Assembly (NCBI GenBank): GCA_031295725.1
Contig: JAUMNV010000182.1
Span: 1-10,922 of the forward strand
Direction of reading: 5' to 3'
DNA length: 10,922 bases
Source of the DNA: Collinsella sp.
Lineage (GTDB): Bacteria > Actinomycetota > Coriobacteriia > Coriobacteriales > Coriobacteriaceae
Part shown: positions 1 through 5,862 of the stretch, piece by piece
Layout: each line of letters begins with the position of its first letter
Position numbering within the stretch: the stretch's first letter is position 1
Notes under the pieces: model-generated
What the model saw: the letters and a program-made list of their open reading frames with translations, nothing else
What the model was told of the DNA's origin: nothing
Database searches by the model: none
Position numbers and translations under genes: made by a program

Positions 1-1
1 C

Positions 2-643
2 GCGCGTTTGATTGCCGTGTCCAAGACCGTCGGTGTCAATGAGACCATCGCGGCTATCCAGGTGGGATACCGCCATTTTGCCGAGAACCGCCCGCAAGAG
101 CTCGTCCGCAAGCTCACGGGTCTGGCGGAGCATCCGGAGCTACCCGAGGTGCGCTTCGATATGATCGGCAACCTGCAGACCAACAAGATCAATGCGGTTC
201 TGGGCTCGGCCGAGCTGATTCATTCGGTAAGCTCGCTGCATTTGGCTCAGGCTATCTCGAGCCGTGCGGTCCGCAAGATTGAGGCGGGCGAGCTCTCCGG
301 CCCCCAGCGCGTGCTGCTCGAGGTCAATGTGAGCGGCGAGGAGTCCAAGGGCGGCTTTTCGCCCGACGAGGTTCGAGACGCCGCGGGTGAGCTTGCGGAG
401 CTTGAGGGAATTTGTGTGCAGGGCCTTATGACTATGGCGCCACGGGGGAATAAGGATGTGGCGCGCCGCACTTTTGCCGGACTTCGCGAGCTAAGGGATG
501 AGCTTGAGGCGACGCACTCCGATCTGAGCCTGCCCGAACTTTCCTGCGGCATGAGCGAGGACTTTGAGCCTGCCCTTGAGGAAGGCTCTACGCTCGTTCG
601 CCTGGGCAGGGTAGTATTTAGCCCGGAGTTTGCAGTAAAATAA
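2..643 (+). CDS. yggS: YggS/PROSC-family PLP homeostasis protein, 5' end missing
   Basis: This protein binds pyridoxal 5'-phosphate in the cytosol and is thought to buffer PLP and amino-acid/keto-acid pools; it has no established catalytic reaction. The reading frame is open from base 2, so about 30 N-terminal residues lie outside the window. Family motifs seen in order are AVSKT, whose lysine (codon 23-25) is the expected PLP Schiff-base residue, FAENRPQEL, IGNLQTNK, GGFSPDE, GLMTMAP, and the C-terminal phosphate-binding stretch LSCGMSEDFEPALEEGST followed by VRLGRVVF. The family's usual IGHLQ has Asn in place of His here. It is the first gene seen of the yggS-sepF-yggT-divIVA division cluster; sepF starts 60 bases downstream. 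Identification is secure; only the start is unknown. Confidence 0.95.
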   Translation, partial: ARLIAVSKTVGVNETIAAIQVGYRHFAENRPQELVRKLTGLAEHPELPEVRFDMIGNLQTNKINAVLGSAELIHSVSSLHLAQAISSRAVRKIEAGELSGPQRVLLEVNVSGEESKGGFSPDEVRDAAGELAELEGICVQGLMTMAPRGNKDVARRTFAGLRELRDELEATHSDLSLPELSCGMSEDFEPALEEGSTLVRLGRVVFSPEFAVK

Positions 644-644
644 G

Positions 645-673
645 GCTCTGAAGTGCGCACTGATTATCAGAGC
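645..673 (+). repeat. Small inverted repeat between yggS and sepF
   Basis: GCTCTGA (645-651) and TCAGAGC (667-673) are perfect inverted arms, and the 15-base loop contains the self-complementary GTGCGCAC (653-660). No T-run follows, so it is not an intrinsic terminator. It could be an mRNA structure or processing site in the division operon, or chance. Confidence 0.4.
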
Positions 674-703
674 GCCTGCACTAAACCGCGAGAGGACACA
701 ACC

Positions 704-1429
704 ATGGGCTTCCTTGACGAGATTAAAAATAAGATGCACCTGGGCGGCCAGCAGGGTTACGACCAGGGTTATGGTCAGGACGACGACTACGGCTACGATG
801 ATGGCTATGACGACGGCTACCAGAACAACGGTTACAGCGGTGCCTCGGGCGAGGGCTTCTACACCCAGGATGAGCCGAGCAACGGCCTGTTGGGTCAGAC
901 GCGCCGCGGCGAGGCCGAGTCGGTGGCCGTGTACACGCGCTCCGGTCAGCTGGTCGGCGACGATTCTCGCCACGCTACGACCTACAACCCGCCGTCGCGC
1001 TCGCAGGAGACGGTTGCGGGCGGTTATCGTCCCGGTGCCTACGACACGCCGTCGAGCTACGCCGAGAGCACGCGTGCCCGCGCTGCTGCCCCCGCATCTG
1101 CTCCCTCACCGAGCGATGCCTCGGCGTATGCGAGCAACATCATCAACGCTACGCCGCAGCTGCCGGCCTATGTCCTGCGCCCCGAGAGCTATGACGACGT
1201 GGAGACCGTCGTGCGCCGCGTGCGTACCAAGCAGCCTGTCGCGCTGATTTTTGTGGGCGTTCGTACCGAGGTCGCCAAGCGCGTCCTGGACTTCTCTTAC
1301 GGCTTTGCCTGCGGCCTGGGTGCCACCGTCAAAGAGGTGGGCGATCGCGTGTTTATGGTGCTGCCCGCCGGTTGCGAGGTCAAGGATTCGGACCTCAAAA
1401 AGCTCCGTGCCGACGGCTACCTTAAGTAA
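704..1429 (+). CDS. sepF: SepF, FtsZ membrane-anchor division protein
   Basis: SepF tethers FtsZ to the inner face of the membrane and bundles its filaments at the septum; in Actinobacteria lacking FtsA it is a main anchor. The predicted 241-residue protein begins MGFLDEIKNKMHLG, fitting the N-terminal amphipathic membrane helix. Residues about 17-45 are a Tyr/Gly/Asp/Gln-rich low-complexity stretch with repeated DDGY-type units. A Ser/Ala/Pro-rich linker reaches about residue 150. The SepF core is at about 156-226, with YDDVETVVRRVRTKQPVA, then RVLDFSYGFACGL, then RVFMVLPAGCEV. I chose ATG 704 because AGAGGA (691-696) lies 7 bases upstream and the family N-terminus begins there; an in-frame GTG at 653 would add 17 unrelated residues. 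The linker is long and low in complexity, as is common in this clade. Confidence 0.95.
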   Translation: MGFLDEIKNKMHLGGQQGYDQGYGQDDDYGYDDGYDDGYQNNGYSGASGEGFYTQDEPSNGLLGQTRRGEAESVAVYTRSGQLVGDDSRHATTYNPPSRSQETVAGGYRPGAYDTPSSYAESTRARAAAPASAPSPSDASAYASNIINATPQLPAYVLRPESYDDVETVVRRVRTKQPVALIFVGVRTEVAKRVLDFSYGFACGLGATVKEVGDRVFMVLPAGCEVKDSDLKKLRADGYLK

Positions 1430-1438
1430 AGACAAGAC

Positions 1439-1453
1439 GAGGAGATTCTCATC
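1439..1453 (+). promoter_or_regulatory. Ribosome-binding site that decides the yggT start
   Basis: GAGGAG at 1439-1444 is followed after 6 bases by ATC (1451-1453). No ATG, GTG or TTG lies within reach of this Shine-Dalgarno sequence in the yggT frame, which is the main evidence for a non-standard start codon. Confidence 0.6.
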
Positions 1454-1732
1454 AACATCTACACCATTGTCCAGCTGGTCAATACGCTGTTCAACTTTTA
1501 CTCCACGCTCATTGTGGTCTACTGCCTTATGACGTGGATCCCTATGAAACAGGGTGGATTGCTACAGGATATCGCCGCCGTCCTCGATAGCGTGTGCGGC
1601 CCGTGGCTCAATTTGTTCCGCCGGTTTATCCCGCCCATGGCCGGCGTCGATTTTTCACCGGTCGTTGCGATTATTGCGTTGCAGTTGGTGCAGAAGCTGG
1701 TTCTGCAACTTCTTATAGGTATACTCATATAA
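1451..1732 (+). CDS. yggT: YggT-family small membrane protein with apparent ATC start
   Basis: YggT proteins are short integral membrane proteins (about 85-100 residues) found beside sepF and divIVA. Their exact role is unsettled. Two hydrophobic segments are seen, about residues 5-30 and 68-93, and between them the family-typical PWLNLFRRFIPPMAGVDFSP. The frame between the sepF stop (1427-1429) and 1514 contains no ATG, GTG or TTG. Starting at GTG 1514 would remove most of the first membrane segment. A strong GAGGAG (1439-1444) sits exactly 6 bases before ATC 1451, and a protein started there (93 residues) matches family length and N-terminal shape. I therefore place the start at ATC 1451, an inference. 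The gene follows sepF by 21 bases and is probably translated from the same mRNA. Alternatives are a sequence error (ATG read as ATC) or a truncated product from 1514. Confidence 0.8.
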   Translation: MNIYTIVQLVNTLFNFYSTLIVVYCLMTWIPMKQGGLLQDIAAVLDSVCGPWLNLFRRFIPPMAGVDFSPVVAIIALQLVQKLVLQLLIGILI

Positions 1733-1794
1733 AACTGGCTTAGTAACTCACGTCGGGCGCACGGCGCCAAGGCGAAGATAAAGGAGAACTTGTT

Positions 1795-2472
1795 ATGGCT
1801 ATTACCCCTGCTGACATTCAGGCTCAGACCTTCTCTGAGGCCAAGCGCGGCTACGATCCCGCCGAGGTCGACGTCTTCCTGGAGACCCTGTCCTCTGAGG
1901 TCGACGCCATGCTCGCCAAGATCGTCGATCTTAAGGGTCGTCTGACTGCCACCGAGCAGCAGCTCGCCGATACGCAGGCCCAGCTTGCTCAGGCTCAGGA
2001 TGCTGCCGCGCAGGCCGTTCCCGCCGCCCCTGTGGCCGCTCCTGCGCCCGACTTCTCCGCTCAGGAGCGTCAGATTTCCGCTGCCCTGATTGCTGCCCAG
2101 CAGACCGCCGAGGGCATTGTCAACGACGCCAACGAGAACGCTGATCGCATCCGCAACGAGGCCGACGCCAAGGCCCGCGAGGTCATCCGCCAGGCCCTGA
2201 CCGAGAAGCAGGCTGAGCTTGAGGAGATCGACCGTCTTAAGGCTTCTCGTGAGGAGTTCAAGGCCGAGTACCTCAAGCTCATCCAGCACTTCATGGACGA
2301 TGCTCAGAACTCCTTCCCGTCCGATCTCATGGCTTCCACGCCGGTCGGTTCCGCCGCTTCTCCGGCTGTGACCGTTCCTGCTGCCGAGCCGCTGCCCGTC
2401 GCCGAGCCGGTTATCCCCGTTGCCGATCCCTTCGCACCGATCGACAACTTCGCCGCCGACGACCTGGACTAA
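1795..2472 (+). CDS. divIVA: DivIVA/Wag31-like coiled-coil polar scaffold
   Basis: DivIVA binds negatively curved membrane at poles and septa and organises division or polar growth. The 225-residue protein opens with the DivIVA N-terminal domain (about 1-40: DIQAQTFSEAKRGYDPAEVD, then VFLETLSSEVD). A first coiled coil spans about 32-72. An Ala/Pro linker (72-88) separates it from a second coiled coil (about 90-172) rich in Glu, Ala and Lys. A Pro/Ala-rich acidic tail ends the protein. ATG 1795 is preceded by AAGGAG (1781-1786) at 8 bases. It is the last gene of the division cluster, 62 bases after yggT, and is followed by a strong terminator. TATACT (1720-1725) inside the end of yggT could be a -10 element for divIVA, but no good -35 is visible. 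Confidence 0.95.
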   Translation: MAITPADIQAQTFSEAKRGYDPAEVDVFLETLSSEVDAMLAKIVDLKGRLTATEQQLADTQAQLAQAQDAAAQAVPAAPVAAPAPDFSAQERQISAALIAAQQTAEGIVNDANENADRIRNEADAKAREVIRQALTEKQAELEEIDRLKASREEFKAEYLKLIQHFMDDAQNSFPSDLMASTPVGSAASPAVTVPAAEPLPVAEPVIPVADPFAPIDNFAADDLD

Positions 2473-2497
2473 TATCCAGCTATCATGTAGCGCCTAG

Positions 2498-2527
2498 AAA
2501 GGGCCCGCAGCTTGCGGGTCCTTTTTT
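2498..2527 (+). terminator. Intrinsic terminator of the division cluster
   Basis: GGGCCCGC (2501-2508), loop AGCTT, GCGGGTCC (2514-2521) with one G-T wobble, followed by six T (2522-2527). The preceding AAA extends pairing into the T-run. It lies 29 bases after the divIVA stop. Confidence 0.9.
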
Positions 2528-2544
2528 GTGGCTGTGTGCAGTCT

Positions 2545-2591
2545 GCAAAATAAAACGCCGAGTCCTGCGTTCGAGGGCACAGGACTCGGCG
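2545..2591 (-). terminator. Intrinsic terminator of the nitroreductase gene
   Basis: CGCCGAGTCCTG (2556-2567) and CAGGACTCGGCG (2580-2591) form a perfect 12-base-pair stem with a 12-base loop. Read on the - strand it is followed by TTTTATTTTG, a good U-tract. It sits 46 bases past the nitroreductase stop and faces the divIVA terminator across the convergent junction. Confidence 0.88.
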
Positions 2592-2609
2592 AAGGGCGCG
2601 TGGTCAAAG

Positions 2610-2640
2610 GTGGATTTTAAGGCATGTCCCAAAAATCTAC
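2610..2640. repeat. Inverted repeat overlapping the nitroreductase 3' end
   Basis: GTGGATTTT (2610-2618) and AAAATCTAC (2632-2640) are inverted arms with one G-T wobble, around a 13-base loop that contains GGCATGTCCC. The right arm includes the nitroreductase stop codon (complement of 2637-2639). No T-run follows, so this is not a terminator; the true terminator lies further on. It looks like a dispersed palindromic element, but I see only one copy here. Confidence 0.45.
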
Positions 2641-3167
2641 TTGAGGAGGAAGTCGGGGAGGGGAATGGTGCGGGCCTCGCGATGCTCAGGATCGGCGATG
2701 TGGTCGGCAGGATAGCCGCAGACGAGCATGTGATAGGGATAGATGCCCTCGGGCAGGCTGAACTGCTCACAGGCCACCTCGGGCTTAAAATGGCACACCC
2801 AGCACGTACCCAGGCCCTGCTCCTCGGCCTCCATCATCATCTGATCGCAGACGATCGAGGTGTCGATGGCACTGGAGTTCATCTGGTCATAAGGGCGCAC
2901 CCAGGCGTCATCGGTAACGCTGCAGATAAGGAAGATAAGCGGAGCCCCAAAGATAGACCCGTCACGAGCAAACCGAGGCTGACAAGCAGTGGCCTTTTCC
3001 AACAGCTCCGGAGTATCAAGCACCATCACACGGGTTGGATGATTATTACAAGCAGAAGGAGCAATGCGCCCCGCCTCAACAATGGCATCCACCACCGACC
3101 GCCCAACAGAACGGTCCTCAAACTCGCGACAAGAATACCGAGACCGAGCCAAATCCAAATAACTCAC
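2637..3167 (-). CDS. Small nitroreductase-family flavoprotein (FMN, NAD(P)H-dependent)
   Basis: The protein is a cytosolic flavin oxidoreductase of the nitroreductase superfamily; the physiological substrate cannot be read from sequence. It is 176 residues, at the short end of the family. Motifs are SYLDLARSRYSCREFED (FMN-phosphate contacting R-Y-S-x-R, residues 10-14), IAPSACNNHPTRVMVL (about 35-50), EEQGLGTCWVCHF (about 115-127) and YPYHMLVCGYP (about 143-153). It is cysteine-rich (seven Cys), but I see no ferredoxin-type CxxCxxC cluster. I chose GTG at 3167 because GGAGGG (3180-3175 on the - strand) lies 7 bases before it; an upstream TTG at 3185 overlaps that site. Its own terminator follows. 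A 21-residue ORF ends 18 bases before the start. Confidence 0.88.
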   Translation of the reverse strand: MSYLDLARSRYSCREFEDRSVGRSVVDAIVEAGRIAPSACNNHPTRVMVLDTPELLEKATACQPRFARDGSIFGAPLIFLICSVTDDAWVRPYDQMNSSAIDTSIVCDQMMMEAEEQGLGTCWVCHFKPEVACEQFSLPEGIYPYHMLVCGYPADHIADPEHREARTIPLPDFLLK

Positions 3168-3185
3168 AACCAAGCCCTCCAACAA

Positions 3186-3251
3186 TTAAAAATCAAACAA
3201 ACCCAAAGTAACCCAAAGAGTACCCAAAGCAGCAATCAGCCAAACGCTCAT
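3186..3251 (-). CDS. Possible 21-residue hydrophobic leader peptide
   Basis: Read on the - strand, ATG (3251-3249) opens 21 sense codons ending in TAA (3188-3186). The peptide starts MSVWLIAALG, continues TLWVTLGLF, and contains two Trp. It is strongly hydrophobic, like a single membrane helix. Its stop lies 6 bases before the nitroreductase Shine-Dalgarno sequence and 18 bases before that gene's GTG. No clear Shine-Dalgarno precedes its own ATG, and the frame stays open for a further 30 or so codons upstream without an ATG, so it may be chance coding in a repeat-rich leader. If real, it could be a leader peptide or small membrane protein coupled to the nitroreductase. Confidence 0.25.
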   Translation of the reverse strand: MSVWLIAALGTLWVTLGLFDF

Positions 3252-3352
3252 CAAGGGCCAAAGTGTCCGAACGGGTACCAAAGGTCCCTTCAGCCAAACC
3301 CCCGTTGCGCTAAAACTATCAGCCAAAGTTCCCAATGGTGGTACATAAGGGA

Positions 3353-3431
3353 GCGGGCCCGACCACTAATAACCTTTTGAACGACTCTGCTTGCAGCCGG
3401 AGTGAAAAAGGTTATTAGTGATCGGGCCCGC
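3353..3431. repeat. 79-base palindromic element with 26-base arms
   Basis: Left arm 3353-3378 and right arm 3406-3431 match as an inverted repeat at 25 of 26 positions (single mismatch 3363 against 3421). The arms begin GCGGGCCCGA and end AATAACCTTTT. The 27-base loop contains a second small hairpin, CTGC-TT-GCAG. It lies 25 bases past the stop of the DUF47 gene and so may end the pit transcript, but no T-run follows on either strand. No target-site duplication is evident at its flanks. It looks like a REP/MITE-like interspersed element. Confidence 0.75.
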
Positions 3432-3455
3432 GACCGGTGGGACACGTACCCCCAA

Positions 3456-4079
3456 TTAACTGTTCTTCATGACAATCGAATCCACGACATCGGCCACATT
3501 CTCACAGCAGTCAGCGCAGTACTCCAGGAAGGCGTAAACGTCACGCCAGGCGATGACCTCGAGCGGGTCCTTGCCGTTGACGTGCAGGTTGCGCATAGCG
3601 TTGATGTAGAGCTCGTCGGCCTCGGACTCGATCGTGTTGATCTGGATGACGAGTTCGCGCAGGGTCTTGGACTTGCGGTAGTTGGGCAGCTCGACCATCA
3701 GGTCCTTCATGGCGCGGCAGGCGTCGGTCACCTTGTGGGCGATCACGATGGCATCGGGATGGATGCTCTGGATGTTGGTGAAGTAGACGCGCTGCACGAC
3801 GCCCTCGATACGGTCGAGCACCGTGTCGAGCGAGCAGCTCATCAGGTCCAGGTCCTCGCGCTCAAGCGGGGTGATAAAGGCCGTGAGCAGAGCGTCCTCA
3901 AGCTCATGGTGCTTCTTATCGGCCGCATGCTCGATCGCGTGCATCTTGTCGAGCATATCGTGAATCTTCGCGGGATCGAAGTTCTCGAAAATCTTGGTGA
4001 GCAACTCTGCGGCCTGGACGGCTAGGTCGGCGCAAGCAACGTAGTTGTCGAAGTAGAACGAATCGGGTTTCTTTGCCAT
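3456..4079 (-). CDS. DUF47 / UPF0111 PhoU-like phosphate transport regulator
   Basis: DUF47 proteins are all-helical, PhoU-like cytosolic proteins usually encoded next to a PiT transporter and believed to modulate it. The 207-residue length is typical. Family features seen are FYFDNYVACADLAVQAAELL near the N-terminus, KMHAIEHAADKKHHEL (about 45-60), FITPLEREDLDLMSCSLDTV (about 68-88), and the C-terminal half with IESEADELY followed by WRDVYAFLEYCADCCENVAD. The acidic and His residues fit the metal-binding positions of the PhoU fold. ATG 4079 has AAAGGA (4092-4087) 7 bases upstream. The gene is 67 bases downstream of pit on the same strand and almost certainly shares its transcript. Confidence 0.93.
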   Translation of the reverse strand: MAKKPDSFYFDNYVACADLAVQAAELLTKIFENFDPAKIHDMLDKMHAIEHAADKKHHELEDALLTAFITPLEREDLDLMSCSLDTVLDRIEGVVQRVYFTNIQSIHPDAIVIAHKVTDACRAMKDLMVELPNYRKSKTLRELVIQINTIESEADELYINAMRNLHVNGKDPLEVIAWRDVYAFLEYCADCCENVADVVDSIVMKNS

Positions 4080-4146
4080 GAGTGGGTCCTTTCGAGGCGA
4101 AGTCGGGTGGGCGAGGTATTACGGTCCGGATGGACGCTCGGTTTGA

Positions 4147-5196
4147 CTAGATGAACATCATGAACAGCTTGGCCATGACAAAGCTGATGAGTCCGCAGGC
4201 GGGGAAGGTGAAGAACCAGGTGAACATCATGTCCTTGACCACGCCGAAGTTGATGGCCGAAAGGCGCTTGACGGCACCGACGCCCATGATGGCGCAGGTC
4301 TTGATGTGGGTGGAGGACACGGGGATACCGGTAAGGGTGGCAAGCAGCAGATTCGCGGCGCCCGCGAGGTCGGCGGAGAATCCCTGATACTTCTCGAGCT
4401 TGACCATGCTCTGGCCGACGGACTTGATGATGCGCTCGCCGCCCACGCTGGTGCCGATGCCCATGGTGGCCGAGCACAGCAGCATAATCCAGATGGGGAT
4501 GCCGGCATCGCCGACGCTCGTCTGGCCGCTGGCGAAGGCCACGCCTAAAAAGAGCACGCCGATGAACTTCTGTCCATCCTGCGCGCCATGCATAAAGCTC
4601 ATGGCCGCGGCACTCGCGATCTGAGCGTATTTAAAGAAGACATTGGCACGTCGCCTATTGGCGGCGGCAAACAGAATCGAGACGAGTTTGCACAGGATCC
4701 AGCCCATGACAAAGCCCAGGCCGATGGAGAGCGCCAGGCCGTAGATGACCTTCATCCACTCGTGGACGTTGACGCTGTTCGCGCCGCCGAGGGCGATAGC
4801 GGCACCGGTCAGGCCGGCGATAAGGCTGTGGCTTTGCGAGGTGGGGATACCAAAACGCGATGCCGTGGCACCGTAGACGACGATGGAGAACAGAGCGGCG
4901 CAGAGGCACGCAAGCGCCATGGTGCTGTTTCCGCCAAAGTCGACGATATGTGAGATGGTGTTGGCGACGCTCGCGTTAAAGTGCGTCATGATGAGCACGC
5001 CCAAGAAGTTGAATGCGGCGCTCATGAGAATGGCGGCGCGGGCGGGCATGCAACGCGTGGTGACGCAGGTCGCGATGGCGTTGGGCGCGTCGGTCCATCC
5101 GTTGACGAAGATGGCGCCGAGCGCGAGAATCACGGTGACGGCAAGGACTGGGTTCGACACAATTTGGGCGAGGAAGGTTGAGAACGTTACGTCCAT
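4147..5196 (-). CDS. pit: PiT-family inorganic phosphate transporter
   Basis: This is a secondary, ion-coupled low-affinity phosphate importer in the cytoplasmic membrane. The 349-residue protein is a chain of hydrophobic helices (about ten) with the two inverted PiT signature repeats: GWTDAPNAIATCV at about 33-45 and MHGAQDGQKFIGV at about 202-214. The second has Gln where many family members have Asn (HGxND). Each signature is paired with a serine/threonine loop: FGIPTSQSHSLIAG (115-128) and GIPVSSTHIKTCAIMG (290-305). ATG 5196 is preceded by the weak purine stretch GAGAAAG (5210-5204), while a much stronger orphan Shine-Dalgarno lies 50 bases further upstream. It forms a two-gene unit with the DUF47 gene. 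No PhoB box could be identified by eye. Confidence 0.94.
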   Translation of the reverse strand: MDVTFSTFLAQIVSNPVLAVTVILALGAIFVNGWTDAPNAIATCVTTRCMPARAAILMSAAFNFLGVLIMTHFNASVANTISHIVDFGGNSTMALACLCAALFSIVVYGATASRFGIPTSQSHSLIAGLTGAAIALGGANSVNVHEWMKVIYGLALSIGLGFVMGWILCKLVSILFAAANRRRANVFFKYAQIASAAAMSFMHGAQDGQKFIGVLFLGVAFASGQTSVGDAGIPIWIMLLCSATMGIGTSVGGERIIKSVGQSMVKLEKYQGFSADLAGAANLLLATLTGIPVSSTHIKTCAIMGVGAVKRLSAINFGVVKDMMFTWFFTFPACGLISFVMAKLFMMFI

Positions 5197-5226
5197 ATAT
5201 GGGCTTTCTCGAAGTTTGCAGACACG

Positions 5227-5258
5227 TTACAAAAACATGATAAATCGTATCACCTCCT
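5227..5258 (-). promoter_or_regulatory. Orphan perfect Shine-Dalgarno with a three-codon mini-ORF upstream of pit
   Basis: On the - strand AGGAGGTGAT (5258-5249) is complementary to the 3' tail of 16S rRNA. The first ATG after it (5238-5236) opens only ATG TTT TTG TAA (Met-Phe-Leu-stop, 5238-5227). The ATG lies 14 bases after AGGAGG, longer than optimal. The pit frame is closed by the same TAA, so this site cannot start an extended Pit. It may be a regulatory ribosome-docking site or uORF in the pit leader, or a relic. Confidence 0.45.
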
Positions 5259-5409
5259 GTGGGTTTCTTTACCGAGTTCTGATGGGAGAAGTGAATTTTT
5301 TGGCACTAAAATTGAATATTAGCCCTGTTGACCGCGGGTATTCTTTTTGCTAACACGCCATGAGGACACGCGTGCGCGCCCCAACACCCCAAAACCACAG
5401 TCTGTTCGC

Positions 5410-5449
5410 TTTACAACATACAAACATGCGTTCGATAATAGAGGGCATG
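5410..5449 (+). promoter_or_regulatory. Predicted promoter giving a leaderless mRNA
   Basis: TTTACA (5410-5415) and GATAAT (5434-5439) are separated by 18 bases, a good sigma-70-type pair. Transcription would begin about 7 bases on, at or beside the A of ATG 5447. No usable Shine-Dalgarno lies at a working distance from that ATG: GAGGG is only one base away. Confidence 0.55.
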
Positions 5450-5785
5450 GAATATCGACAGACAGACGGCAAAACTCGGCGCGTGCACAAGCAGTATGTG
5501 GACGTCGTGGCTCGCATCCTCGCGGGCGGACAGGTCGTGCCGGTCACCGTCTGCTGGGTCGACGGCCGTTGTTTTACGATCGACGAAATTATCTCGACCA
5601 TTGGGTTTGGCCTGATGGTCCACGGCATCCGTACGGCAACATATAAGGTGCGTTTTGGCAGGCACGCGACCGAGTTGTATCTGGAGGACCAGACGCGCGA
5701 GCGGGCGGACGGCTCGCAGGCGCACGTGATGCGTTGGTGGGTCTGGGCCTTTGATCGTACGCTTGAGGGCGAGCGCCGCAGGTAA
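5447..5785 (+). CDS. Small conserved-looking protein of unknown function
   Basis: I do not recognise this family with confidence. The 112-residue protein is soluble, with no signal peptide or membrane segment. It is rich in alternating hydrophobic residues, suggesting a small beta-barrel: VVPVTVCWVDGRCFTIDEI (30-48), IRTATYKVRFGRHATELYLE (61-80) and MRWWVWAFDR (95-104). The pattern of W-x-D-G-R-x-F followed later by Tyr-Lys-Val and paired Trp is loosely like small DUF6504-type actinobacterial domains, but that is only a resemblance. ATG 5447 is preferred because a promoter with its -10 at 5434-5439 would put the transcript start on it. ATG 5426 or ATG 5360 would place the promoter inside the gene. 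It is preceded by the 250-base pit leader region and followed after 77 bases by the BI-1 gene on the same strand. Confidence 0.7.
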   Translation: MEYRQTDGKTRRVHKQYVDVVARILAGGQVVPVTVCWVDGRCFTIDEIISTIGFGLMVHGIRTATYKVRFGRHATELYLEDQTRERADGSQAHVMRWWVWAFDRTLEGERRR

Positions 5786-5803
5786 GGACGTACAGCATTC
5801 GGG

Positions 5804-5809
5804 TACAAT
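5804..5809 (+). promoter_or_regulatory. Possible -10 element for the BI-1 gene
   Basis: TACAAT at 5804-5809, within GGGTACAATGG, lies 53 bases before ATG 5863. No -35 resembling TTGACA is present at 16-18 bases upstream. A similar context, GGGGTATGATGG, occurs before the PARG-like gene, with TATGAT at 6647-6652. Confidence 0.3.
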
Positions 5810-5862
5810 GGCAGAAATCTTGTCACCTACGGCGCTGTTGTGCGCTTTTGAAAGGACGAAGT

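Larger units (their letters stand above)
3168..3455. other. Gene-poor stretch between nitroreductase and the phosphate genes
   Basis: This 288-base interval holds three things. On the + strand there are six copies of CCAAAG (3203, 3213, 3224, 3258, 3278, 3323), plus CCAAAC at 3240 and 3294; the first three copies are 10-11 bases apart. On the - strand there is a short hydrophobic ORF (3251 to 3186). From 3353 to 3431 lies a large palindrome. The + strand is A/C-rich compared with the flanking genes. I could not find a convincing sigma-70 promoter for the nitroreductase in it. Confidence 0.6.

Noticed and set aside
653..703. GTG 653 as the sepF start
   Set aside because: The added 17 residues would precede the conserved amphipathic helix; ATG 704 has a well-placed AGAGGA.
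2526..3380. 284-codon + strand frame opposite the nitroreductase
   Set aside because: It runs through both a terminator and the repeat-rich leader, resembles no protein, and opposes a recognisable nitroreductase.
3353..3431. Large palindrome considered as an invertible promoter switch
   Set aside because: The segment between the arms is only 27 bases and contains no promoter, and no recombinase gene is near.
3402..4025. 207-codon + strand frame opposite the DUF47 gene
   Set aside because: Its composition (Val/Leu/His/Asp/Gly-rich) is that of an antisense shadow, and the - strand gene matches a known family over its full length.
5360..5446. Longer start (ATG 5360) for the 112-residue unknown protein
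   Set aside because: It would place the promoter-like TTTACA/GATAAT inside the coding region, lacks a Shine-Dalgarno, and adds low-complexity sequence.
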